A DNA stretch of 64,000 nucleotides from Rickettsiales bacterium (GTDB lineage: Bacteria; Bacteroidota; Bacteroidia; Cytophagales; Cyclobacteriaceae), in contig PBTY01000017.1 of assembly GCA_002729235.1 (NCBI GenBank), positions 23,420 to 87,419 on the forward strand, in the 5' to 3' direction. Made by a program: the position numbers and the translations under genes. Shown here piece by piece: positions 35,950 through 46,700 of this stretch; within the stretch, counting starts at the first letter, position 1; the number at the start of each line of letters is the position of its first letter. The notes beneath the pieces are model-generated. The model saw only the letters and a program-made list of their open reading frames with translations. It had not been told where the DNA came from and did no database searches.

Positions 35950-37167
35950 TTATTGTCGTACTATGGTTCCAGTCACCCAATGCACTTCCGAATGACCATC
36001 AGCAAAGTTTCTACTTGCCAATGCTATGATGGTACTCTCATCCAGAGCACAAATGGAATTGAAGAAAGCGCCTTCATTGGACGGTAAATCTGGAAATGGA
36101 TATGACACATTTTTAAAATCTTTAGCTTCATCATTTCCGATAAGGACGTACATGGTATTTTTCATCCAATCGCTACCTAATTCCCTACCACCAGTATCAT
36201 GTAAGGATAGAATCGTTTCCCCTGTTGCTAATTGAATTAGGTATGGACCTCCACCAAAATTCACCAGGTTTTTCGGGGCTGCCAACCACCTTCCTTCCGG
36301 TTCCTCAAAGCGATTCATCAAACTAGAATGCACGACCCAGGGACCATTAGAATTTCCTATTGATTCAATGGCAAAAACTATCCCTTTGCCATCTCTCAAT
36401 ACCACGGGTACTGGCATACCATCTCGCATGGAGCTCGTATAAGCTACAGACTCAGGATTGGACCATGAAAGACCTTCATTATCAGAAATAACTAACAGGA
36501 TCTCTTGCTCAATATTCTCTGAAACCTGCCACCATTGTGCTTCGCTTGAGTAAAAAAGCATCACTTCACCACTTGGATGCTGAACCATTGCTGGCTCCCA
36601 TGATCTTCCGTAGGCGACTATTCGCGGTGATGTCCAGGTTTCTCCTCTATCATCACTATGCATGACTTGAATGTTATCATGCTGATTGTCATCTGGTCTA
36701 CCTCTACCGGTAAAGGCCATGAGAATTCTACCATCTCTTAGCTCCAAAAATTCTGGATTGGCAAAACCCCAGTAATCAGGATCATTGTCTTCCATCATGA
36801 CGATAGATTCAGACCATGTTTCCCCTAAATCAAGGCTTTTTCTAAGGTAAATATTATCCCAGGTGTTATTTTGATCACCTCCATGATATGCCATCAAGAG
36901 TGTATCTCCTCCCAATCGGATCATGCGCGGATAAGCGGCATTATAGACTTCATGCGACACTTTTTTAGGAGTTCCCCACTCTATATGATCAATCGGAGTA
37001 GCATCAATAGATGATTCTATCACCCATTGTGTGGTGTCTTCAGTCTCCTCTACTTCGGGTTCTTTTGGTGCCGGGTCATCCTTGTCGGCAGAACAGGCAA
37101 GGAACGACCCAACAATTACCAAAATTAGAATGAAGGTTTGTATGATTCGAATAGCTGGTTCTATCAT
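35950..37167 (-). CDS. Sialidase-fold lipoprotein (BNR repeats), GH93-like candidate
   Basis: A 405-residue lipoprotein (lipobox SFLACSA near residue 25). It is a six-bladed propeller with Asp-box repeats: KSLDLGETWSES, HSDDRGETWTSP and SDNEGLSWSNP. AAYPRMIRLGGDTLLMAYHGG and GFANPEFLELRDGRILMAFTG fit the start of GH33/GH93-type enzymes. The Arg triad of true sialidases is not evident, and the arabinan-type PUL context favours exo-arabinanase (GH93) or a related exo-enzyme. A second propeller of the same class is encoded in PUL 2 at 56335. It starts 14 bases after the unassigned 667-residue gene's stop. Fold is clear; substrate is inferred. Confidence 0.8.
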   Translation of the reverse strand: MIEPAIRIIQTFILILVIVGSFLACSADKDDPAPKEPEVEETEDTTQWVIESSIDATPIDHIEWGTPKKVSHEVYNAAYPRMIRLGGDTLLMAYHGGDQNNTWDNIYLRKSLDLGETWSESIVMMEDNDPDYWGFANPEFLELRDGRILMAFTGRGRPDDNQHDNIQVMHSDDRGETWTSPRIVAYGRSWEPAMVQHPSGEVMLFYSSEAQWWQVSENIEQEILLVISDNEGLSWSNPESVAYTSSMRDGMPVPVVLRDGKGIVFAIESIGNSNGPWVVHSSLMNRFEEPEGRWLAAPKNLVNFGGGPYLIQLATGETILSLHDTGGRELGSDWMKNTMYVLIGNDEAKDFKNVSYPFPDLPSNEGAFFNSICALDESTIIALASRNFADGHSEVHWVTGTIVRQ

Positions 37168-37181
37168 TGTTTGTCTATTGC

Positions 37182-39185
37182 TTATTTAAAATATGCTTCC
37201 GTTCGACCTACAGTAAGTAGTTCCCACAATGAGGCAACTGTCCATCCAGGAGCGAAAATATCATTGTAAAAACCTTTGCCAAACTTCCCATAATCCCATT
37301 GAGTATGCTGAACCACCTCTGGATAGTAACCTACTTTTCCGATATTAACCATATGACCTTCATATGGTAGTAATTGTGATCTCATGGAGGTTCTGATTAC
37401 ATCCGCAAATGCAGCAAAACGAGGTTCAGAAGTTTCCGTCGCCAACCAATCAAGGATTTCGTCAAATTCGAAAATGTATACATCAATGTGATTGTTCTCG
37501 ACAGACACATTACCCCATCCGCGGGTCTTCATATCGATATCTCCTAGCATTTGTCCTTGAGCGAAAGGAACGTCCCATGTATAATACCAGGACAAGGCAA
37601 AGTAAGAAGCCTTTTTTGCCAACTGTATGTATTTAGCTTTCTCTTTGCCTTTGGTAACCTGAGCGAGATAGTACAAAGACGTAGCTACATAAAGAGAAGC
37701 CTCTTTATCTTCACAGTTTGCATCCAAGGTAGAAGAGAAATAATCAGCTTTATTGATCAATTCTGTTTCCTGGTAATCGCCTACTTTTCTAGCCATTTCC
37801 AGGTACTTCTTTTCTCCGAAGTATTCATAAGCCATCACCAATGGAGGTACCACACATGACGAACTACCACCACTAGCATCTTTTACTACCAAATTATCAT
37901 CGAATTTACGAGGGAAGCTTCCATCAGCCTTCTGAAGCTTAACAAACAGCTCGAACATACTCTTTACAGTAGCCTCCCATTCAGGATGCTTTCTGCCCGC
38001 CTTCTTTTCGAAATTCAGGTAAAACAAGGCTGCATATAACCCCTCAGACTGCCTTCTGATGGAAAACACATCCGTTTCCCAATTGTGATTCTCCTCTATT
38101 CGCTCTCTAAATAGGCCTCCCTTAGTAAATCCATGAGCCAAGTAACTATCCCAGATCTCCTGAGACATTTCAATTAACTGCTGATCGTTTTGCTCATATC
38201 CAAATTCCAATGAATTGAATGCATTGAGTAATACACGACCCACAAAACCTACTTCAAGTAAAGGAATCACCTCACACTTCTCAGTAGAGAGATGTACTCC
38301 TGAGTAGCCTTTCAATCCATCAGAATTCGTAACAAAAGATTGCTTCCAGAACTGTGATAACGTCTCCTTAATTTGTTGATCTGTAAACTGATTGTCGACC
38401 ACATTTTGCGGTTGTTTCACATCATAAGAGGTGTTCCAGGATTGTGCAACAAAGTCCGAGAAATCTTTGGAATCGTATGTACGGATAAGGTATTGATAAG
38501 ACACAACCTCTCCTGTGTTCATCTTGATAAAGGATGTAACAGGATCTCCCAACGTCAGTTTTCTGTAGTAAGAATGTGGTGCTTCTTTGTAAGGTATGGC
38601 GAATGTTAATGCCACCTTATCGTTATTTTCTTGAAAACCAATCGCTCCGAGATCAGTTGGTCCACTTAGGATTACTTCTCCCTGACTCAACGATGCCAAC
38701 GATACTTCTTCTATCTGATCATAACGTAGCAGGTTAATTCCTTTCCCAGAAGCTTCATTATACGCTCCTGTAAGCGGCGTGCTCAATCGGTCTTCACGAA
38801 CGATCCAACTCTTACTTACTCTTGCATTGGGAGCCTGATCTGGCGAACGAAGATTTTTACGGTACCAAAAGCCTGGCAAGTAAAATTGGGTGGCTTCGTA
38901 TTTGAAACCTTCCAAATCAATACTTCCACTTACGTTGACATAGGTTTCCTTAAGTGCTTTTACTTCAATAGTCAACACTTGTCCTAGTTCATGAGCGCTC
39001 AAGGATTGCTTAATCTCAACTTCCTGATTTTCAGTTTTAAACATTCCAGCCTGTCCCTTTATCATTTGGGATTTGGCAGGATTCCCAGGTGATTTGGTTG
39101 CCAACGTATAATTAATGGCAAAATCCTGAGCCTGAATGCTTAGCAATGAAGTAAGCAGAACAATTGATGCTAATGTTTTCTTCAT
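37182..39185 (-). CDS. Unassigned PUL protein, beta-domain plus putative (alpha/alpha)6 barrel
   Basis: A 667-residue exported protein (signal peptide 1-19, ending SIQAQ). Residues about 20-250 are beta-rich and may form a beta-sandwich. From about 270 the sequence turns helical with repeating helix pairs and aromatic-acidic clusters: VHLSTEKCEVIPLLEVGFVGRVLL, LFRERIEENHNWETDVFSIRRQSEGLYAAL, KLQKADGSFPRKFDD, SSSCVVPPLVMAYEYFG, DANCEDKEASLYVATSLYYL and WDVPFAQGQMLGDIDMKTRGWGNVSVENNHIDVYIFEF. This layout matches six-hairpin glycosidases or lyases. Acidic candidates sit in HNWETD, CEDKEAS and ENNHIDV. I do not recognise a CAZy family. In PUL 1 between an FG-GAP protein and a sialidase-fold enzyme. 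Confidence 0.75.
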   Translation of the reverse strand: MKKTLASIVLLTSLLSIQAQDFAINYTLATKSPGNPAKSQMIKGQAGMFKTENQEVEIKQSLSAHELGQVLTIEVKALKETYVNVSGSIDLEGFKYEATQFYLPGFWYRKNLRSPDQAPNARVSKSWIVREDRLSTPLTGAYNEASGKGINLLRYDQIEEVSLASLSQGEVILSGPTDLGAIGFQENNDKVALTFAIPYKEAPHSYYRKLTLGDPVTSFIKMNTGEVVSYQYLIRTYDSKDFSDFVAQSWNTSYDVKQPQNVVDNQFTDQQIKETLSQFWKQSFVTNSDGLKGYSGVHLSTEKCEVIPLLEVGFVGRVLLNAFNSLEFGYEQNDQQLIEMSQEIWDSYLAHGFTKGGLFRERIEENHNWETDVFSIRRQSEGLYAALFYLNFEKKAGRKHPEWEATVKSMFELFVKLQKADGSFPRKFDDNLVVKDASGGSSSCVVPPLVMAYEYFGEKKYLEMARKVGDYQETELINKADYFSSTLDANCEDKEASLYVATSLYYLAQVTKGKEKAKYIQLAKKASYFALSWYYTWDVPFAQGQMLGDIDMKTRGWGNVSVENNHIDVYIFEFDEILDWLATETSEPRFAAFADVIRTSMRSQLLPYEGHMVNIGKVGYYPEVVQHTQWDYGKFGKGFYNDIFAPGWTVASLWELLTVGRTEAYFK

Positions 39186-39257
39186 ATTTCTTGACGTTTC
39201 TATCCTATCGATTTACTGAATTAATCATCCTATCTCTGAAACAGACAATTAAGGAAC

Positions 39258-39284
39258 CCGGAAATGACTTTTGATCATTTCCGG
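39258..39284 (-). promoter_or_regulatory. Strong intercistronic hairpin in PUL 1
   Basis: CCGGAAATGA (39258-39267) pairs perfectly with TCATTTCCGG (39275-39284), 7-nt loop. It begins 8 bases past the stop of the FG-GAP gene. No U-run follows, so processing or stabilisation of the upstream RNA is as likely as termination. Confidence 0.55.
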
Positions 39285-39291
39285 ATCTGAA

Positions 39292-41079
39292 TTATTCAAT
39301 AATTATTTTCTCTGAGCTACGCTCACCATTCTCATATACTGCATTGAGCACATATACCCCCTTTGCCAGGTTTAGGGTCAATGACGATTCATTAACTAAT
39401 GCTTTAGCGTAAACCTTATCACCAGCTAATGAGAATATCACTACTTCTTTCACCTGTTCTGTACCATGTAATTTCAATTCGCCCTGCACAGGATTAGGAT
39501 ATACCAATACAGGCTTAATACCTGCACTCAATGGTCCTCCTTCCAAATGATTGAATGTCGCGGAAGTAAATGCTGATCCAGAGAAACTATTATCAATAGC
39601 CTGTACTCCCCAGGTATAATCATCATAAGCAAGACCATTGACTGTCCATTCAGTATTCAACTGAACGTTTCCTTTACCCTGGCTGGTGATATATCCAGTA
39701 GCGATATCAGCCAAAGGATAATAGAAATACTGCCCTTCAGCGTTAATCAAGTAGAAGTTATATGTCAATGATTCAGCTGCCGTAAGATCGTCTGTCGATG
39801 CGTCCCAGCTAAAGGTCACATCCATCCCTGAAGCAACAGCGGATAGGTTTTGAGGGGAAGCTGGAGCTTCATTAGATCCTGCGCTGGTATTTTCAATTAC
39901 GAGAGTAACATTTCTGTTGAATGCTGAGCCATCACCGTTCCATTGGTTTCCAGAGTATCCACCAATTATCAGATCTAAATCTCCATCGTTATCAAGGTCT
40001 GATACTTCAACAGCACTTTCAGAAACACCAGGTAAACTGGCGTTTACATCTGCTTCGGTAAATGATCCGGCATTGTTTAGATAGATTGCTGTGGCTTGTC
40101 TACCAGCATCCTGATTCCAACCTGTGATGATGACATCAAGATCTCCATCGTTATCCCAATCTGCGAAACGAGTCCCATCACCTATGTTGATTTGACGGTA
40201 GGTAGTAAAAGTAGTGGCTTCGGTGAATTCACCACCATCATTTTCGTATAGCCTAACAATATTATCATTGTCCTCTCCAGAATTGACCCAACCGTCACCA
40301 TTGAGCAATAGATCAAGATCACCATCACTGTCAAAATCTCCCCATTCTGCATGACCAAAACCTTTGGCAGTAATTTCTGGATCACTCTCTGTAAAAGAGC
40401 CTTCCTCGTTGTAAAATATTCTTGCAAAGCGAGCGTCAATACCTACTTCATAGCCTGCCATTACAAATAAATCCAAGTCTCCATCCACATCAATATCTAC
40501 TACACTCACATAGGGATCTATGAATTGATAGTCTTCAAACTGAGCTGATGCGGCAAATCCACCTTCTTGATCATTAAAATAAATCTGTGGCTTACCTTCA
40601 AAGTGATTTCCAAAGACATAGACATCCGTATATCCATCATTATTCAAATCTGCTATACCCATGGATGGTGACATATGTTGAAAGTCACCCATTGCTAAAT
40701 CCACAGACCAGTTTCCTTCACTATCCGAAACGAACAGATTAGTCACGATGGAATCTGCTGCGAAACCAGACTGAACTGCATCAAGGTTGCCATCTCCATT
40801 GACATCACCCCAATCCATGGTTGTTAGAGCTGCCCCTACGAATGGAGATTCCATCGGCGAGAAGTTAAACTCACCATCGTTCAATAATACCTGCGCAAAT
40901 CGACCATCAGGATTTTCACCTACAATGATTAAATCCCTATCCCCATCCCCATCAATATCAACTGCTGATAATTCAGACTTTTGCACGTTTATACCCAGGT
41001 CTATAACATTGCCCTGGGCAAACACTCCGAGAGTTGAGAGCAAAGTAATGCTCGCAATTACAATAATTTTACGGTTCAT
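39292..41079 (-). CDS. T9SS-exported FG-GAP/VCBS repeat protein
   Basis: A 595-residue protein with a signal peptide (1-21, ending GVFAQ). Residues about 25-400 contain repeated calcium-binding loops of the integrin-like FG-GAP/VCBS type: DIDGDGDRDLII, DVNGDGNLDAV, DLNNDGYTDVYV, DIDVDGDLDLFV, DFDSDGDLDLLL, DWDNDGDLDVII and DLDNDGDLDLII. A fibronectin-III-like domain (about 405-510; SPQNLSAVASGMDVTFSWDAS) follows, and the end is a type A T9SS sorting domain starting VYPNPVQGELKLHG. It should be secreted or surface-bound and may hold the glycan for the enzymes. Located between two glycan-active genes of PUL 1. No catalytic domain is seen. Confidence 0.85.
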   Translation of the reverse strand: MNRKIIVIASITLLSTLGVFAQGNVIDLGINVQKSELSAVDIDGDGDRDLIIVGENPDGRFAQVLLNDGEFNFSPMESPFVGAALTTMDWGDVNGDGNLDAVQSGFAADSIVTNLFVSDSEGNWSVDLAMGDFQHMSPSMGIADLNNDGYTDVYVFGNHFEGKPQIYFNDQEGGFAASAQFEDYQFIDPYVSVVDIDVDGDLDLFVMAGYEVGIDARFARIFYNEEGSFTESDPEITAKGFGHAEWGDFDSDGDLDLLLNGDGWVNSGEDNDNIVRLYENDGGEFTEATTFTTYRQINIGDGTRFADWDNDGDLDVIITGWNQDAGRQATAIYLNNAGSFTEADVNASLPGVSESAVEVSDLDNDGDLDLIIGGYSGNQWNGDGSAFNRNVTLVIENTSAGSNEAPASPQNLSAVASGMDVTFSWDASTDDLTAAESLTYNFYLINAEGQYFYYPLADIATGYITSQGKGNVQLNTEWTVNGLAYDDYTWGVQAIDNSFSGSAFTSATFNHLEGGPLSAGIKPVLVYPNPVQGELKLHGTEQVKEVVIFSLAGDKVYAKALVNESSLTLNLAKGVYVLNAVYENGERSSEKIIIE

Positions 41080-41111
41080 AATAGTTGTGTTTAGATTTTG
41101 AAACCGCTAAT

Positions 41112-42182
41112 TCAATATTCACCAGAAGGTCTTGTTAACTTCTTATACAGTGGGTGTGGTATACCAAATACAGGATCTCCATTTTCATCCCAATCGAATG
41201 GTTGGATTCTTATAGACCTGTTTCCACCGCACCCTTGCCCAGCATATGGGTTGGCATGATAGATAATCCAGTCTTCGGTACCATCTACTGATTTGAAAAA
41301 TCCATTATGCCCCGGACCAAATGCATTTCCATCTATATTTTGTGTAAAAACAGGCTCACTATTCTTTATCCAAGAAGTGGGGTCCATCAGATCTGAACTA
41401 ATGTCAGCTGTCAACAAACCCAATGAATAACCATCAGTCCAGCACCCGCCAGCAGAATAAACAATAAATACTTTGTTATCCTTAACGAGTACTTGAGGAC
41501 CTTCTACTACGGTCGGATCTACACCATTTGTTTCCCAACTGTATTCAGGTTTTGTCAACAAAATTCTGTCTCCTACGGGAGTTAATGGATCATCCATTTT
41601 ACAGATGTATATATCCTGTCTTCCATTAGAAGACCCTTCCCATCCAGACCATAAATAGTATAACTGACCGTCCACTTCGAAAATGGTACCATCAATTGCC
41701 CATCGATCCCCTGGAAGATCTAACTGCCCTTTGTCCTGCCAAACCCCGATTGTGGGTTGTTCACTGGAGTTTTCCAAAACAAACATTCGATGATTATCAT
41801 TATTCCCATCATCCGCAGCGTAATAGATATACCACTTGCCATTTACAAAATGGATCTCTGGTGCCCAGATGTTTCTAGAATTTGGTCCAGTGGGTGGAGG
41901 AGTCCATATCACTCTGGAGGAAGCGTCCGTAAGGTCAGACATGATTTCAGTCCAATACAACGTCACGTTAATACCTGTGGTGAATGTAAGATAGTATTGA
42001 TCATCCATATGAAATACCCATGGATCTGGTCCACTAGTATGAATTGGGTTTAGAAATAACGAGTCTAAATCCTGATCTTCTTTCGGTTCTTCCTTCACAA
42101 TTTCTGGCTCTGTGCTGGCAGCACAAGCAGATAATATGATCATAGAAGTACCAATCAAATGAATCAATACTGATCTCAACAT
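41112..42182 (-). CDS. GH43 lipoprotein, exo-arabinofuranosidase-like
   Basis: A 356-residue lipoprotein (lipobox LSACAAS near residue 20). Catalytic Asp in HTSGPDPWVFHMDD, modulator Asp in AIDGTIFEVDG, acid Glu in VVEGPQVLVKDN. IWAPEIHFVNGKWYIYYAADDG, CWTDGYSLGLLT and FGPGHNGFFKSVDGTEDWIIYHANPYAG closely match the GH43 at 55281 in PUL 2 and less closely the one at 31639. The type fits exo-1,5-alpha-L-arabinofuranosidase. It is the first enzyme gene after susD in PUL 1, behind a terminator-like hairpin that may reduce its expression relative to susCD. Confidence 0.9.
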   Translation of the reverse strand: MLRSVLIHLIGTSMIILSACAASTEPEIVKEEPKEDQDLDSLFLNPIHTSGPDPWVFHMDDQYYLTFTTGINVTLYWTEIMSDLTDASSRVIWTPPPTGPNSRNIWAPEIHFVNGKWYIYYAADDGNNDNHRMFVLENSSEQPTIGVWQDKGQLDLPGDRWAIDGTIFEVDGQLYYLWSGWEGSSNGRQDIYICKMDDPLTPVGDRILLTKPEYSWETNGVDPTVVEGPQVLVKDNKVFIVYSAGGCWTDGYSLGLLTADISSDLMDPTSWIKNSEPVFTQNIDGNAFGPGHNGFFKSVDGTEDWIIYHANPYAGQGCGGNRSIRIQPFDWDENGDPVFGIPHPLYKKLTRPSGEY

Positions 42183-42203
42183 TAGCTAATTTTTAAGTTT
42201 TTA

Positions 42204-42234
42204 GAAAAGGCCGTACAGTCCAAACCGTACGGCC
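42204..42234 (-). terminator. Terminator-like attenuator after susD of PUL 1
   Basis: GGCCGTAC (42209-42216) pairs with GTACGGCC (42227-42234), 10-nt loop; the transcribed strand continues UUUUCUAAAAA. It starts right after the susD stop. This position would let most transcripts end after susCD and fewer reach the enzymes. Confidence 0.7.
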
Positions 42235-42244
42235 ATGAGAAAAT

Positions 42245-43771
42245 TTACCAATTAGGATTTTGCTTCAGGTTTGGATTGACATCCAAGTCTACCTGTGGGA
42301 TAGGTAACAGTTCATGCTTACCTACTTCGAAATTGTTAAATGCAGGATCCTTGTCAGCAAGACCTGGGCCGATATCTCCCCATCTCATTAGATCATTCCA
42401 TCTATGCCCTTCAGCTGCTAACTCCAATAATCTTTCATGCTTGATTTGCTCCAAAAATGCCTCTTGACTTAAGCCTGGCATGGCTGTAGAAAGTGGAGCA
42501 AGATTAACTCTTTGTCGTACTCTATCCACGTGAGCATAGGCTTCAGAAGTTCTTCCCAAAGCATTCAAACACTCAGCATACATCAGCAATATGTCTGCAT
42601 ATCTAATATATCTGTAGTTATTTGGTGATCGATACCCCTCTTCATTTTTCCAATGATCATTGAGGAACTTACGCACCCAAACTCTTTTACTATCTGGTCC
42701 AGTACCATATCTATTGGTGAATGAAATTCCATAAATCATGGTAGCATCTGGGCCGTTGATATTAGTGGAATCAAATAAGAAACTTGCTTCTACTCGAGGA
42801 TCGCGATTACCATCCACTGTTAGCTCATCAAACTCATAGATAATCCATCTTCGTGCCTCAGCATCAGACCATCCGATCCCTACCGGTGCGGTAAATTGCG
42901 CCATCGAAGAACCGTAATTATGATTTGGTGTAGCAATGTCATCATCTGTATACTCATTTGGGTTCTCAGCAAATTGCCACTCAAACACAGACTCTACATT
43001 GTTCTCAGTTGTAATTAGGAAGTTATCTCGGTAGTTAGCAGTTAAGTCATAAATGTCTCCGCCTTCACCATCAACTAACCACTCCAATGATGGCAATGCG
43101 TTGTTATAATCCTTCAACTGGAAGTATGCCTTAGCCATCAAAGCATGAGCAGCACCCTTGGTTACTCTTCCGAGATCCTCAGAGCTTGCATATTCATTTG
43201 GCAGTCGATCTATTGCCAATTCCAAATCTGCAATTATCTGATTGTATACCTCCTCAACAGTACTGTTTGCCGGGTAATCATCGGGAGAAGTGGTCTCGAG
43301 CATCAATGGAACATTCCCAAAAAGAGTTACCAGATGATAATAGAACAATCCTCTAAAGAAATAAGCCTGTCCTAACACTTCCGCTTTTTTATCAGCATCC
43401 ATGTCTATATCAGGAACATTGTCCAATACTTGATTTGCTCTATTGATCCCTACGTAATTGTCTGACCAGGTGCCCACTACCGGGCCGAAATTGTAATCTG
43501 GCTGGATAAATTTATCCAATGCATTGGCCAAATCTGACCAGGGACTTCTGCTCTCCCCAATATCAGATCTTGTGGAGAATAACATAGGCATCCATCGAGA
43601 AATAGATCCTTTATGTAGCGTACTATATACTGCGTTAATTCCTTTTACCGCATCTTCTTCCGTTTGCCAGAAGTATTGAACACTCGGTTCATTAGGGTTT
43701 TTGATATCTAGTTTTTCTTCACAGCCAAACCCCAAACCTATGATGACTATGTATATGAATATTCTTTTCAT
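42245..43771 (-). CDS. susD: SusD/RagB-family glycan-binding lipoprotein, PUL 1
   Basis: A 508-residue surface lipoprotein (lipobox GFGCEE near residue 16). Typical SusD features: DIKNPNEPSVQYFWQTEEDAVKGINAVYSTL at the N-terminus, the TPR-like helices FFRGLFYYHLVTLFGNVPLM and HALMAKAYFQLKDYNNAL, YRYIRYADILLMYAECLNALG and HERLLELAAEGHRWNDLMRWG, ending NPNLKQNPNW. It forms the lid of the SusC transporter encoded directly upstream (13-base gap) and binds the oligosaccharide. Its paralogue at 59836 serves PUL 2. Gene symbol is by family, not by proven starch role. Confidence 0.95.
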   Translation of the reverse strand: MKRIFIYIVIIGLGFGCEEKLDIKNPNEPSVQYFWQTEEDAVKGINAVYSTLHKGSISRWMPMLFSTRSDIGESRSPWSDLANALDKFIQPDYNFGPVVGTWSDNYVGINRANQVLDNVPDIDMDADKKAEVLGQAYFFRGLFYYHLVTLFGNVPLMLETTSPDDYPANSTVEEVYNQIIADLELAIDRLPNEYASSEDLGRVTKGAAHALMAKAYFQLKDYNNALPSLEWLVDGEGGDIYDLTANYRDNFLITTENNVESVFEWQFAENPNEYTDDDIATPNHNYGSSMAQFTAPVGIGWSDAEARRWIIYEFDELTVDGNRDPRVEASFLFDSTNINGPDATMIYGISFTNRYGTGPDSKRVWVRKFLNDHWKNEEGYRSPNNYRYIRYADILLMYAECLNALGRTSEAYAHVDRVRQRVNLAPLSTAMPGLSQEAFLEQIKHERLLELAAEGHRWNDLMRWGDIGPGLADKDPAFNNFEVGKHELLPIPQVDLDVNPNLKQNPNW

Positions 43772-43783
43772 TGCTTTGATGGT

Positions 43784-46700
43784 TTAAAATTGAAATTGAA
43801 GACCTGCTGAGAAAATTCTATTGGATGGCCAATTACCTGCGTCCACACCTCTCTCAAATAGACCATTTCCAGTTACATCTGGATCCAGTCCAGAGTATTT
43901 AGTGAATGTGAACAGGTTTTGTGCGCTAACGAAAACTCTGGCACCATTGATCCCTGAATCTCCGAATAAGGAATCATCAAAATGGTATCCGATTTCTACG
44001 TTTCTCACTCTTACGTAAGATCCACTTTCCAACCATCGGTCACTACTTTGACCATTCATAACAATACCAATATCATCTCTTGATAAACCAAGTCTGGTAT
44101 CATCCGTATTTGGGTTCTCTTCAGTCCATGGCTGGATATCACTTCTAAAATTGGTGTTTTGATAACCATCCAGTATTTGTCTAACACTGTTGTAGACGTA
44201 ATTACCAAACACACCTACCAACTGAACGTTGAAACTAAAATTCTTATAAGTAGCGTTGAATTGAGTACCCGCTTGTAGGGTTGGCCAGGCAGATTTTCCA
44301 CTAAAATCTCTATCTCCTTCAGTGGTTATTTGCCCATCATCATTCACATCTACAAATCGAATATCTCCAGGCTTGGCATCTGGCTGGATAACGATCCCTT
44401 CTGAGTTGGTATGATTCAAAACTTCCGTTTCAGACTGGAAGATTCCATCTGTTCTCAGCAAGAACCACTCACCGAACGGTCTTCCAACCTTAGTTCTGGT
44501 TAATCCAGTTGGGATGTAATCAATACCAGCTCCCTGATTACCTACACTTTCTACTGTATTCTTAATGGTGGTGAAGTTGGCAGATAGATCCCAGTTAAAT
44601 AGGCCTTCTCTTTTGCGATACGTCGCTGAGAACTCTATACCCTGGTTTCTTAATGAACCAGTATTTACATATGGATTCCCTCCAAGCGTCCCAAAGTAAT
44701 TGGCAACTGGAGGATTGAGGATTGCCTTATCAGAAACAGAGTTATAGTAATCAAAATTAACAAGAATCTTATCTTTCAATATTCCAGTTTCTAACCCAAC
44801 ATTTCGTGTAATCTTGGTTTCCCACTGAAGTTTTTCATTGATTAATCTAGGCTGATAAGCTCCTACATAAGCTTGCTGAGCATTGCCAAATATTGCTCTT
44901 GGATTAGAGTTTAGATTACCTACATAATCCCACGAACCTACCTGACTTGGAACTAGTCCAATTTCACCATAAGAGGCTGTCAATTTCAAATTAGAAATCA
45001 ACGGAACATTGAAGAAATTCTCTTCGCTAATTCTCCAACCAGCGGCTACTGATGGGAAATAACCGGTTCTGTATTCTTTTCTAAATTTAGAGTTGTTGTC
45101 GATTCTACCAGTCAACGTTAGATAGTACTTATCTGCATAATTGTAGTTGATTCTTCCTAGATACCCCATAATGTAGCTATCTCCCCATCTACCTCCTGAT
45201 GCCACATCTTCACCGACTGCTGAACTGATCGTATTGAGGTATTCACCATTGAATTGTTGTAATTCACTTCTTCTGGCAACCGTATTTTCCACCTGGAATG
45301 ATTGCTGTGAGGTACCAAACACGGCACTCAAATTATGCTTACCAAAGTTTTTGTTGATGTTTACCGTGTGCTCCAACAAACCACTGACAAAAGTACCTCT
45401 CGTATCTTCAACAAAACTTGGATATACAGCTGCATTAAACGACCATACTCCATCTTCTCTTAGGTACTTGATAAAATCGAAACTTGCCTCCAGACCTGCA
45501 TTGAATCGATAAGTTATCCAATCTGCGATCTTTATGTCCATGAAGGCATTACCTACAATTTTCGAATATGTAGCGCGATTATGGCTGAGGTTATTGATTG
45601 CGACTGGATTCCATGCGTAGGTTACAGCATCCGGTGTTCCAGTTCCCCATCCTTCTGGATTGCTTACAGTGATGTAATCATCACTTTTTACAGGAATAAT
45701 AGGAAGCAATTGTGGCATATCGTAGAATGGATTACCAGCTCCCGGACCATTATTAATCGAATGAGTTAAGACCATATTTTCTCCTATGGTTACACGACCG
45801 ATGTTACTCTTGCTATTAATTCTTAGACTATATCTTTCGAATGATCTGCCTTTCAAAACTCCTTCATTATTAAAAGCACTACCACTGATCATGAACGAAT
45901 TGTTATTTGATCCACCTGACAAACTCACGTTATAGTCATTGATTTTGCCTAGTTGAATCATTTCTTCTTGCCAATCAGTATTCACTGTGCCATCATAGTC
46001 TACAAGTGAAGCCGGAACAGTTTGATTTGAATTTTCATAGAGTCTTGTTTGGGTTTCCACAAACTCATCTGCATTCATCACGTCCCATCGCTTGTACATC
46101 TGTTGGATACCAGTCTTGGCAGAGAAATTCACTTTCATTGGACCGTCACTTCCTTGCTTTGTAGTGATAATCACCACACCATTAGCTGCACGAGAACCAT
46201 ATATCGCTGCAGCTGACGCATCTTTCAGAATTTGAATGGAAGCAATATCATTGGTATTGATTGTAGGGTTAGCATCTGCTAGCATTCCATCGATTACGTA
46301 CAAAGGCTGAGAATCTGAGAAACTTCCAACTCCTCTAATCTCAATTACAGCTCCAGCACCTGGTGCTCCTCCTGTTCTCACTGTAACACCCGGCGCCAAT
46401 CCTTGAATTGATTCAGCCAAAGTGGTGGCAGTTACTTTACTAGCAGCTTCTGGCTTGATAACTGCAGTAGAACCTGTAAGGTCTTTCTTCTGAACTGTTT
46501 GATAACCAATAACAACAACCTCTTCAAGCCCTTGAGTATCCACTTCCAGGGATACATTGATGGTGGTCTGTCCATTCAGTAAAACCTCCTGTGCCTGATA
46601 GCCTACAAAAGAAATCACCAGTACTTGGCCCTCCTCTGCATTAAGACTAAAGTTCCCGTCAATATCTGTGATGGTACCATTGGTAGATCCTTTGATCGTC

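Noticed and set aside
35950..37167. True sialidase
   Set aside because: Asp boxes are present, but the Arg triad and sialidase FRIP motif are not seen, and no sialic acid genes are nearby.
39900..41000. Repeated CATCGTTATC-like motifs resembling a DNA repeat array
   Set aside because: They encode the DxDGDGDLD loops of the FG-GAP protein; repetition comes from the protein.
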